Assembly (NCBI GenBank): GCA_031425155.1
Contig: JANPIV010000079.1
Location: 1-64,000, forward strand
Reading direction: 5' to 3'
Source of the DNA: M3007 sp031425155
GTDB lineage: Bacteria > Bacteroidota > Bacteroidia > Chitinophagales > Saprospiraceae
Length of the DNA: 64,000 nucleotides
The translations under genes and the position numbers were made by a program. The notes beneath the pieces are model-generated. The model did not search any database and was not told the origin of the DNA. It was given only the letters and a program-made list of their open reading frames with translations. Below are positions 8,060 through 15,270 of this stretch, one piece after another. Position 1 is the first letter of the stretch. The number at the start of each line of letters is the position of its first letter.

Positions 8060-8584
8060 TTAGTTATCTATACGCGTATGGAAAGTACCTTCGGTAAAAA
8101 TCAGCGTATCCGGCACATTGATGCTGCCCTTCAAGGTGCGGTAGAGTGTCAGATGGAACTTCCCCCGAAACTCGTCTTTACGGTTGTTGTATTCGGTGAT
8201 TTCCAAATAACTGGTAGAATCGTTTTCCGCAAGATCATAGACATCATATAGGACATCTTCATAAACGTTAAAATATCGGGCACCCACTAAAGAATCATCT
8301 GGTGGCTGATTAATGGAGTAACTCAATTTATACCTGCCAGACGCTTTGGGAATTTTGAAGAACAACAAATTATCTATATTAATATCTTCTTCAGTAAACT
8401 TTTTAATAGTTATGTCTACCTTTTCTTTCGAAAAAGTATGTTGTAAAGCTATAATTTTGCTATTCCACATCTCTCCGTTTTTCAGCACGGAAACCTCCCC
8501 CCAATAATCTCGTTTACCATTATCTTTCTTACAGGCCAATATACAGCATAAGCCAAGGCAACAAAAAAGTAGGATGGTTTTCAT
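8060..8584 (-). CDS. putative lipoprotein, tandem copy 2
   Basis: A 174-residue paralogue of the gene at 7454, with signal peptide MKTILLFCCLGLCCILACKK and lipidated Cys at residue 18. The N-terminal KDNGKRDYWGE block and the C-terminal YLEITEYNNRKDEFRGKFHL block are shared with copy 1. The middle differs at many positions while keeping QPPDDSLVGA. Upstream of its start, the repeated leader TAGTGTTTTTGTTTAA ends at 8600, where the MITE-like insertion begins; its promoter may therefore be disturbed or supplied by the insertion. No known family is recognised. Confidence 0.75.
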   Translation of the reverse strand: MKTILLFCCLGLCCILACKKDNGKRDYWGEVSVLKNGEMWNSKIIALQHTFSKEKVDITIKKFTEEDINIDNLLFFKIPKASGRYKLSYSINQPPDDSLVGARYFNVYEDVLYDVYDLAENDSTSYLEITEYNNRKDEFRGKFHLTLYRTLKGSINVPDTLIFTEGTFHTRIDN

Positions 8585-8606
8585 AGTGTTTTTGTTTAAG
8601 GAACGT

Positions 8607-8825
8607 GCGTAACATCAGTTATTAATTGTGTCTTCGTGTTGAGTTGTCAGGTCGTAGAGAAACGGAGACATCCACACAAGCCAGGTTATTAGAAATGCCC
8701 TTGATCAGGAAATTCCGGATGACCTGGCTTGTGTGGATGTCTTTACTGCGTTACGACATGACAACTAAGAAAAACGAAACTTCACACATTATTTTTTACA
8801 CGTTCCTAAATAACTAATGTTACGC
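8607..8825. mobile_element. MITE-like palindromic element
   Basis: Outer ends are 17-bp inverted repeats GCGTAACATCAGTTATT (8607-8623) and AATAACTAATGTTACGC (8809-8825) with one mismatch. Inside are matching blocks GTTGTCAGGTCGTA / TACGACATGACAAC. At the centre is a perfect 21-bp pair, AGACATCCACACAAGCCAGG(T) at 8666-8686 and its complement at 8722-8742, around a 35-base loop. The whole 219-bp unit can fold as one long hairpin and has no coding capacity. It sits exactly where the lipoprotein array loses its 606-bp register, so it, or a larger insert ending near 8914, has interrupted the array. Confidence 0.6.
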
Positions 8826-8859
8826 AGAGATTACAAAGCGAACGAGTGGCGTGTGTGGC

Positions 8860-8889
8860 GTTTGCGAAACCTCCAAAGGTTTCGTAAAC
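8860..8889. repeat. 13-bp inverted repeat hairpin
   Basis: GTTTGCGAAACCT / AGGTTTCGTAAAC with one mismatch and a CCAA loop. It lies beside the MITE-like element and could act as a terminator or be part of the insert. Confidence 0.5.
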
Positions 8890-8900
8890 GTATTTCGTAC

Positions 8901-8948
8901 GTAACATCTGTAAATAATGATAGTCTGCACCATTGGCATGGTACAGAC
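8901..8948. repeat. displaced upstream fragment of the lipoprotein array
   Basis: AATGATAGTCTGCACCAT … ATGGTACAGAC at 8915-8948 matches the segment found upstream of lipoprotein copy 1 (from about 7996) and of the relic (7391). It should directly follow the leader of copy 2 at 8600 but is about 310 bases away. This shows the size of the DNA inserted into the array. GTAACATC at 8901 repeats GTAACATC at 8609 and may mark the insert's other edge. Confidence 0.55.
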
Positions 8949-9004
8949 AAAAAGAAAGAACAGTCCTTTAGGAACGTGTAAAAACCAACTTGTGACTTTC
9001 TCAT

Positions 9005-9030
9005 ACCCCCCTGCGGCTTTAGCCGGGGGT
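9005..9030. terminator. GC-rich hairpin
   Basis: CCCCC-TGC-GGC / GCC-GGGGG with a TTTA loop, followed on the plus strand by TAAAAAG. The arms are flanked by CTCATA and TATGAG, which also pair. It could be a transcription terminator, but no gene immediately precedes it. Confidence 0.4.
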
Positions 9031-9130
9031 AAAAAGTATGAGTAGGACGTTGAACCCGAATTATTGGTTGGTTCGGGGAAATAAATTAATCCAACGACCA
9101 TGCTGAGAGCAGCATCGTTTGCTTATAAAT

Positions 9131-9171
9131 CTATATATGTCATCCCAATTGGACAGGGATGACATATATAG
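9131..9171. repeat. perfect 16-bp palindrome
   Basis: CTATATATGTCATCCC and GGGATGACATATATAG pair perfectly around the 9-base loop AATTGGACA. It lies about 60 bases past the end of the small membrane protein gene, so it may terminate that transcript, or it may belong to the palindrome-rich patch at 8.6-9.2 kb. Confidence 0.6.
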
Positions 9172-9228
9172 CAGGTAAACACTTTCACGTAAACAGCCGT
9201 TATAACGACCCGAGGGCTAATCAGCCGT

Positions 9229-9357
9229 TCAGTGCGCGAAATCAATGATGCCGCTGCGGCCATAGAGCATGAGCACCAGGGCCGTGATCAGAAAAAGAAA
9301 CATGCCCAGATAGAGCATACAGTACCCTTTACCCCGTGAATTTTGAATAGTATCCAT
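9229..9357 (-). CDS. 42-residue single-pass membrane protein
   Basis: ATG at 9357 opens MDTIQNSRGKGYCMLYLGM and the frame ends with TGA at 9229. A hydrophobic helix, MLYLGMFLFLITALVLMLYG (residues 14-33), is flanked by a basic N-terminal side (RGKGY) and a short soluble tail ending DFAH. A TACTTTTG -7 box lies 33 bases upstream of the start, giving a plausible short leader. The gene is too short to be recognised by family, but the promoter, clean membrane helix and following palindrome support a real small protein. Confidence 0.55.
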   Translation of the reverse strand: MDTIQNSRGKGYCMLYLGMFLFLITALVLMLYGRSGIIDFAH

Positions 9358-9389
9358 TTTATCCGAATGATTTGATGCTTAAAGTGGGG

Positions 9390-9397
9390 CAAAAGTA
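9390..9397 (-). promoter_or_regulatory. probable -7 box for the 42-residue membrane protein
   Basis: TACTTTTG on the minus strand, 33 bases before the ATG at 9357. No clear -33 TTTG is seen. The remaining bases up to mutL at 9656 hold no supported gene; TATCTTCG near 9536 may serve mutL. Confidence 0.45.
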
Positions 9398-9655
9398 TAA
9401 AGAGCGGCGAAGAATTGGACGTGACAGCGAATTTTTCCTTTCATTCCTTCAAAACCCTGCCTGACGAGGTGCCGACTGACGAAAATATTTTGCCTGCTCA
9501 ACCCGGTTGCCATTTGGGAGTAGGCGGCCAAAATTGTATCTTCGCGCTCGAATTTGCCCCTAAAAAGGCGGTTAACACAAAAACATACCGGACGTCTCAC
9601 CATTTTCTCACCTTCTTACGTCTATCACCTGAAAGTTGCCTGTTGGCACAAAAAC

Positions 9656-11554
9656 ATGACCGACGTCATCCAATTATTGCCCGAAAGTGTAGCCAATCAA
9701 ATTGCCGCCGGAGAAGTGGTGCAACGCCCCGCCTCGGTGGTCAAGGAACTGCTGGAAAATGCCGTGGATGCCGGGGCGACACACATCAAATTACTGTTGC
9801 GCGATGCGGGCAAAACCCTCATTCAAGTAATTGATAATGGCTGCGGTATGTCGGAGACCGATGCCCGCATGAGTTTTGAACGCCATGCAACCTCCAAAAT
9901 CCGGGATGCCAAAGATTTATTTGCCATCAACACGATGGGTTTTCGCGGCGAGGCACTGGCTTCCATCGCGGCAGTGGCGCAGGTGGAACTGCGCACCCGC
10001 CGTACGCTCGACGAACTGGGCGTGCGGATTGTCATCGAGGATTCAACAGTAAAAGTGCAGGAAGCTTGCCAGACGCCCGCCGGGACGAGTATTGCGGTGA
10101 AAAATCTGTTTTATAATGTGCCCGCCCGGCGCAATTTTTTAAAAAGTGATCCCGTGGAAATGCGCCATATTCTGGACGAATTTCAGCATGTAGCGATGGC
10201 GCATCCCGATCTTTTTTTCTCGCTGCACCATAATGACCAGGAAATTTTTCATTTGCCGCCCGGCAATTTACGGCAGCGCATCGTGAAGATTTTTGGCGAA
10301 CAGGTGAATAAAAAACTGGTGCCGGTGGAAGAAAAAACCGACATCCTGCGCATCACTGGTTTTGTGGGCAAACCCGATTATTACAAAAAAAACCGTGGCG
10401 AGCAGTTGTTTTTTGTCAATAAACGCTTCATCAAAAGCAGTTACCTGCACCACGCGGTGATGAGTGCTTATGAGGAAATGTTACCCGCCGATAGTTTTGC
10501 GCTCTATACCTTGTTTCTCGATATTGACCCGGCGCGGATAGACATCAACGTGCATCCGACCAAGCAGGAAATCAAGTTCGACGATGAAAAACTGGTGTAT
10601 AACTACCTGAAAGTCACGGTACGCCATGCCCTCGGTACGCACAACATCACGCCGACCCTCGATTTTGAACAGGAACCGGCCTTCCAGGTGACCCCGACGC
10701 GTACGCCCACGCTGAACCAACCTGCCAATTCAAGTTCTTCTTCGGGCAACTATGGATCCAATCGCCCGGAAGACCGTCGCCACCAGGATAATCTGCGCAA
10801 CTGGCAGCGGGCCTACGAAGGGCTGGATATGTTTGCCGCGACCAGTGGCAGCGGGGCCACGCCTGCTGAACGGGCGGACGCAGATATATTCCCTTCTGCC
10901 GAACCGGGCGGCGGTGAAACCTACTTTGAGGTGCGGGCCAGTGCCGAAAACACGCGTTTGGACGATGAAACGGGCAGTTTTTCCAAAGGTGGAAAAGAAC
11001 CGTATCAGATTCATGGTCAATACATTGTGAGCCCGATTAAGTCGGGATTTTTATTGATAGATCAGCAGGCGGCCAGCGAACGTATATTGTATGAGCGTTA
11101 TGCGGAAGCCCTGGGCAACCAGCCAATGGCTACGCAAAATGCCTTATTTCCGAAAACGCTCGAACTGGCTCCGGCAGATGCCCTGCTGCTGCGCGGTATT
11201 CTGCCGGAAATAAATCGCCTGGGCTTTGAGATCGCTGAATTTGGCGGAAATGCGTTCGTGGTGCATGGTACGCCCGCCGAGTTGAGCGGCAATCAGTCGG
11301 AGGAAACATTGGTAGAAAAACTGCTGGCGCAATACAAAGACAATCTGGACCTGGATGTGGACCTGCATGATAATCTGGCCCGGGCGATGGCGCGCAGTGC
11401 TGCTTTGCGGCGCGGTCAGTCGCTGTCGGTACCGGAAATGCAGGATTTGACCGACCGATTGTTTGCCTGCGCAGTACCGTTTGCGAGTCCTTCCGGGAAA
11501 AAATGTTTTATCACTTTTGGGCTGGATGAGCTGCGCAAGCAGTTTGAAGGATAA
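9656..11554 (+). CDS. mutL: DNA mismatch repair protein MutL
   Basis: MutL links mismatch recognition by MutS to downstream strand removal. The ATG at 9656 (MTDVIQLLPESVANQIAAGE) is used because the GHKL ATPase domain begins there; the frame extends upstream without homology. ATPase motifs are ENAVDAGATHI, DNGCGMSE, FERHATSKI and TMGFRGEALASI. A low-complexity linker covers about residues 345-460. The C-terminal domain carries DQQAASERILYE where endonuclease-type MutL proteins have DQHAxxE, so the metal-binding His is Gln. The CPHGRP-like region reads ASPSGKKCF. The protein therefore looks like the nuclease-deficient form. Length of 632 residues is normal. Confidence 0.95.
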   Translation: MTDVIQLLPESVANQIAAGEVVQRPASVVKELLENAVDAGATHIKLLLRDAGKTLIQVIDNGCGMSETDARMSFERHATSKIRDAKDLFAINTMGFRGEALASIAAVAQVELRTRRTLDELGVRIVIEDSTVKVQEACQTPAGTSIAVKNLFYNVPARRNFLKSDPVEMRHILDEFQHVAMAHPDLFFSLHHNDQEIFHLPPGNLRQRIVKIFGEQVNKKLVPVEEKTDILRITGFVGKPDYYKKNRGEQLFFVNKRFIKSSYLHHAVMSAYEEMLPADSFALYTLFLDIDPARIDINVHPTKQEIKFDDEKLVYNYLKVTVRHALGTHNITPTLDFEQEPAFQVTPTRTPTLNQPANSSSSSGNYGSNRPEDRRHQDNLRNWQRAYEGLDMFAATSGSGATPAERADADIFPSAEPGGGETYFEVRASAENTRLDDETGSFSKGGKEPYQIHGQYIVSPIKSGFLLIDQQAASERILYERYAEALGNQPMATQNALFPKTLELAPADALLLRGILPEINRLGFEIAEFGGNAFVVHGTPAELSGNQSEETLVEKLLAQYKDNLDLDVDLHDNLARAMARSAALRRGQSLSVPEMQDLTDRLFACAVPFASPSGKKCFITFGLDELRKQFEG

Positions 11555-11647
11555 AAAATTTCCTCCATTCAAAATCGTTTTTCGTCGAATATAACGTGCT
11601 GAATTTTAACACCTTAGCACATTTGCAATTTAGCACATTTACTGACG

Positions 11648-12319
11648 ATGTCTTATTTTAATTTTCAACAACCTTTTTCCGGCGTAGTCCGGCATCTGAT
11701 TATTATCAACGTGCTGATGTTTGTGGGGACGTATGTCGTGTTGGGCACAGAACGCTGGGATGTGGTGACGGGTACGGGGTATTTGGGGCGGTTGCAATTG
11801 GCGGCGTTTCTGCCGGGTTCGCCGCACTTTCAGCCCTACCAGGTATTGACGCACATGTTCATGCACAGCAATATCATGCATATTTTGTTTAATATGCTGT
11901 CGCTGTATTTTTTTGGGACGATGGTGGAAATGATCTGGGGGCCACGGCGATTTTTGTTCTTTTACCTGTTTTGTGGCGTCGGGTCGTGGGGCTTGCAAAT
12001 GCTGACGCAATGGTGGGATATTCGGCAGGGAACCGAACTGGCTGAAATTGCGTATAATATTCCGATGCTGGGTGCTTCCGGGGCGGTTTTTGGCATTTAT
12101 GTGGCTTTCGCCTGTTTATTCCCCAATGTGGAGATTCGGTTGCTCTTTCCGCCGATAGCATTGAAAGCGAAAGTATTCGTACCGATCATCGCGGCACTGG
12201 AATTGATCTACGGCGTAGGCGGATACGCACAAGGGGTAGCGCATTTTGCACACTTAGGCGGCGCTTTATTCGGTTTAATCCTTATTTTGGTGTGGTATAA
12301 GGGGCGATTGTTTAAGTAA
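11648..12319 (+). CDS. rhomboid family intramembrane serine protease (first of pair)
   Basis: A 223-residue polytopic membrane protein of the rhomboid family, which cuts transmembrane segments of other proteins within the membrane. The serine lies in LGASGAVFGIYVAF (GxSG motif, about residue 142) and the histidine in HFAHLGGALFGLIL near the C-terminus (about residue 201), forming the Ser-His dyad. HMFMHSNIMHILFNMLSLYF supplies the conserved HxxxH-N helix. It is followed 19 bases later by a second rhomboid, so the two are probably one operon. Confidence 0.92.
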   Translation: MSYFNFQQPFSGVVRHLIIINVLMFVGTYVVLGTERWDVVTGTGYLGRLQLAAFLPGSPHFQPYQVLTHMFMHSNIMHILFNMLSLYFFGTMVEMIWGPRRFLFFYLFCGVGSWGLQMLTQWWDIRQGTELAEIAYNIPMLGASGAVFGIYVAFACLFPNVEIRLLFPPIALKAKVFVPIIAALELIYGVGGYAQGVAHFAHLGGALFGLILILVWYKGRLFK

Positions 12320-12338
12320 CATCAAAAACACTGCAATT

Positions 12339-13277
12339 ATGGCCGTTTTTCGGTCCATCAGGGACGATATTAATTACGCTTTTAGCAATGGAAACATGGT
12401 GACCCGCCTGGTCATCATCAATTTTGCTGTGTTCGCTTCGGTGAATATTTTCCATTTTTTGCTGTGGCTGGCCCTCGGCGGCGACCGTGCGCATACCAAT
12501 GAGGTGTTCAATAATACCCTAAACTGGTTTTGTATGCCTGGCGACTGGCATCTGCTGTGGCGGGTATGGGCACCCATTACGAGCATATTTTTGCACGAGG
12601 GATTCTGGCATTTCCTGAATAATATTATCGGACTTTACTTGTTCGGCAAGATCGTGGGCGACCTGATCGGCGACCGGCGGGTGCTGCCGGTGTATTTGCT
12701 GGGCGGCTTGGTCGGTAATGCGCTCTACCTGCTTTCGGCACAAATTCCGCAGTTCAACGTGGGGTATTATGCGCTGGGAGCCTCGGGGGCGATTATGGCC
12801 CTGGCGGGTACGGCCCTCGTTTTGGCACCCGACTACCGGGTGATGTTGTTTTTGCTGGGTGAAGTAAAATTGAAGTACATCGTGCTGGTCATCGTTTTGC
12901 TGGACCTGGTGGGTATTGCCAATCAATCCAACACCGGCGGCCATGCAGCACATATTGGCGGATTTTTGTTCGGCTGTTTTTTTGTCTATCGCCTGCGGGA
13001 TGGAAAAGATATGTCGGAATGGGTGGGTCGGATATTGGATACTATCCGGGGCTGGTTTTCCCGGCGGCCACGGCGACATTCGGCCCCACGGCGTCGCCCG
13101 CAGCCAGCTATGAAAGCCACTACTTTTGGCAAGGCGAAAGGCAGCAATGTCAGCGACGTACCGACATACTCCTTTCAGGATCAATTGGATGCGATCTTAG
13201 ATAAAATAAAACAGCAAGGGTATGACAGCCTTTCGCAGGAAGAGAAAGACTTTTTGTACCAGGCCAGTAAAAAATAA
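12339..13277 (+). CDS. rhomboid family intramembrane serine protease (second of pair)
   Basis: A 312-residue rhomboid paralogue, longer than the first because of a cytoplasmic tail. Ser is in YALGASGAIMALAGTA and His in HAAHIGGFLFGCFF. FLHEGFWHFLNNIIGLYLFG is the conserved second helix region. After the last membrane segment comes a basic segment (RRPRRHSAPRRRPQ) and a C-terminal piece DKIKQQGYDSLSQEEKDFLY, which is a short motif found at the C-terminus of many Bacteroidota rhomboids. It likely acts with the upstream gene. Substrates are unknown. Confidence 0.92.
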   Translation: MAVFRSIRDDINYAFSNGNMVTRLVIINFAVFASVNIFHFLLWLALGGDRAHTNEVFNNTLNWFCMPGDWHLLWRVWAPITSIFLHEGFWHFLNNIIGLYLFGKIVGDLIGDRRVLPVYLLGGLVGNALYLLSAQIPQFNVGYYALGASGAIMALAGTALVLAPDYRVMLFLLGEVKLKYIVLVIVLLDLVGIANQSNTGGHAAHIGGFLFGCFFVYRLRDGKDMSEWVGRILDTIRGWFSRRPRRHSAPRRRPQPAMKATTFGKAKGSNVSDVPTYSFQDQLDAILDKIKQQGYDSLSQEEKDFLYQASKK

Positions 13278-13391
13278 ATAAAAGGCAAATTGCAAATTGC
13301 AAAAGGCAAATAGAGCAACGGGCATCCCGATTTATCAAAATCGGTTATGAAAATCAATGCTTTATGGGCAGTTTTGCTTATTTAATTAACC

Positions 13392-14444
13392 ATGAGTTCG
13401 TTGTTCAGCCACATTTTGAAAATAGCGAGCGCGTTGGTAGTGGTGCTGACTTTGCTGGCTTATGTGTGTCCTTATGTGAATCCCATTCGTTTTAGTTGGC
13501 TGGCCTTTTTTGGCACCGCCTTTCCCTGGATTCTGCTGGCCAACGTTTTGCTGATGCTGATCTGGGCGTTGCGACTCAATCGGTTTGCTTTTTACCATCT
13601 GGGCATGATCGCTTTGGGCTGGCAGTACGTCACCGGGTTCATCGGTTTTGATACTTCCAAAGCCACCGTACCGGAGAGTGCCATCACGGTGACCACGCAT
13701 AATCTCGGTGGTCTGTGGCGCGGCCAGAAAAAACTGACCGATGCGCTGCGCGAAAAAACGGCCTCCGACTACGCCCGGTTTTTGCAGGAAAATGGCTTTC
13801 CCGACATCCTGTGTACCCAGGAAACAAGCGGTAAATTCTATCGCCTGCTGGCCGAAAAAATGGGCTATCCGCATACTTTCAATCTCAAAAAAGGCACCGT
13901 TATCCTGAGCCGCTTCCCGATGGAAGGTGGCGGCGAAATTCCCTTCGGCAAAACCGCCAATTCCTCGCTCTGGGTGGATATACGGATTGAGAAACGAATC
14001 GTGCGCGTCTATAATGTTCATTTACAGTCGAATAGAGTCACCAACGCCACAGAAAAAGTAATAGACGAAGCCGAACTGGATGAAGGCGAAACCTGGCACG
14101 ACATCGGGAATGTGCTGAATAAAGTCGGCGATGCCACCCAAATCCGGGCCGAGCAGGCTCAATTGCTCTGCGACCACATCGCGGCTTGCCCGCATCCGGT
14201 CATCATTTGTGGCGACTTCAACGACACGCCCAATTCCTACGTGTACGGCCTGATTGCGCAAGGCCTCGCCGATACTTTTCGGGAAAAAGGCTGGGGTTTC
14301 GGCACCACTTTCGGGGGGGCACTGCCGCTGTTGCGCATTGATTATATCCTGACCGAGCCGAGTTTCCGCACGTACGCATGCCAAACGGTGCGCGGGCCAT
14401 TCTCCGACCACTACCCGATTTTTGTGTCGCTGGGTATTCGGTAA
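13392..14444 (+). CDS. endonuclease/exonuclease/phosphatase family protein
   Basis: A 350-residue protein with two or three N-terminal membrane segments (about residues 7-75) and a C-terminal EEP-fold domain. Visible EEP motifs are TTHNLGG (metal-site Asn), CTQETSG (catalytic Glu), VYNVHLQS, CGDFNDTPNSY (metal-binding Asp and Asn) and the terminal FSDHYPIFV with the catalytic Asp-His. In membrane-anchored members the substrate may be a phosphate ester or nucleic acid outside the cytoplasm; the sequence does not decide. It follows the rhomboid pair by 114 bases. Confidence 0.88.
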   Translation: MSSLFSHILKIASALVVVLTLLAYVCPYVNPIRFSWLAFFGTAFPWILLANVLLMLIWALRLNRFAFYHLGMIALGWQYVTGFIGFDTSKATVPESAITVTTHNLGGLWRGQKKLTDALREKTASDYARFLQENGFPDILCTQETSGKFYRLLAEKMGYPHTFNLKKGTVILSRFPMEGGGEIPFGKTANSSLWVDIRIEKRIVRVYNVHLQSNRVTNATEKVIDEAELDEGETWHDIGNVLNKVGDATQIRAEQAQLLCDHIAACPHPVIICGDFNDTPNSYVYGLIAQGLADTFREKGWGFGTTFGGALPLLRIDYILTEPSFRTYACQTVRGPFSDHYPIFVSLGIR

Positions 14445-14468
14445 ATTAATGCGTCCAATAGACGTAAT

Positions 14469-15128
14469 ATGGCCAATATCTCGGCCTACCTTCGTCCGCT
14501 TTTCGTACTCAATATGCTGCTAGAAGGAATTGTATTGGGGCTCACGCTCAGCCTGATGATTGGGCCACTGCTTTTTGCGATTGTTCAGGCCGGTCTGGTT
14601 GGCGGTTTTCGGGCCGGTGCGGCGATTGGAGCAGGTATTTGGGTGAGCGATGCCTTGTTTGCGCTGCTCACTTACTACGGCACCTCCGCGCTGGCGTCTT
14701 TTACGGCTTTGCCAAATTTTCGGCTGTGGGCAGGACTGGTGGGCGGATTGCTGCTCGTATCTTTTGGCATTGGCAGCCTCCTGAAACGGCCCATGCAAAC
14801 TCCGCTGCTATCCACAATTTTGCCCGCCCCCAATCTCTGGCTATATGCTGTGCGCGGCTTTTTGATCAATACCGTCAATCCATTCACCGTATTTTTTTGG
14901 ATCGGCATTGGCAGCGGCGTCATCGCCACGCGCCAAGCGGGCGGCGGCGAAGCCCTACGCTTCTTTGGTGGTATGCTCGGCACCCTCGCCCTGGCCGATC
15001 TCCTGAAGGCCTGGGGCGCCAAAGGTCTGCGCCGATGGCTCACGCCGCGACATTTGCGCTGGGTGCAGCAGGGAATCGGGGTGCTTTTGATCGTTTTTGG
15101 GGTGGTGTTGGTGGGCCGGGCGATATGA
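14469..15128 (+). CDS. LysE/RhtB family exporter
   Basis: A 219-residue membrane protein with about six hydrophobic segments, of the LysE family of amino-acid and small-metabolite exporters. LTLSLMIGPLLFAIVQAGL near the N-terminus is the family's signature helix with the Gly-Pro. An ATG at 14514 (MLLEGIVLGL) would give a more typical N-terminus; the ATG at 14469 adds 15 residues. The last 27 residues (PRHLRWVQQGIGVLL…) are repeated in a diverged form at 18360-18446 on the far side of the MmeI-type gene, so this is the junction of an inserted segment. The substrate cannot be told from sequence. Confidence 0.85.
   Translation: MANISAYLRPLFVLNMLLEGIVLGLTLSLMIGPLLFAIVQAGLVGGFRAGAAIGAGIWVSDALFALLTYYGTSALASFTALPNFRLWAGLVGGLLLVSFGIGSLLKRPMQTPLLSTILPAPNLWLYAVRGFLINTVNPFTVFFWIGIGSGVIATRQAGGGEALRFFGGMLGTLALADLLKAWGAKGLRRWLTPRHLRWVQQGIGVLLIVFGVVLVGRAI
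15045..15128 (+). repeat. lysE 3' end, left copy of the repeat flanking the R-M gene
   Basis: Encodes PRHLRWVQQGIGVLLIVFGV… at the end of the lysE-type gene. The right copy is at 18360-18446. The two share about 85 % of bases over about 70 positions, and most differences are at third codon positions. Confidence 0.75.
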
Positions 15129-15270
15129 GATAACCGTTTCCCAATTTTTTCGGTCTACTGGACTGCTTTAAGCAAATAAGCATCCAGGTAATTTATTATA
15201 GAGTGAGGTGTCCCTGAAAAAATCACCTTTCCATGTAAAGATATGTTTTTTCTTACAATCACTTTTAAGG

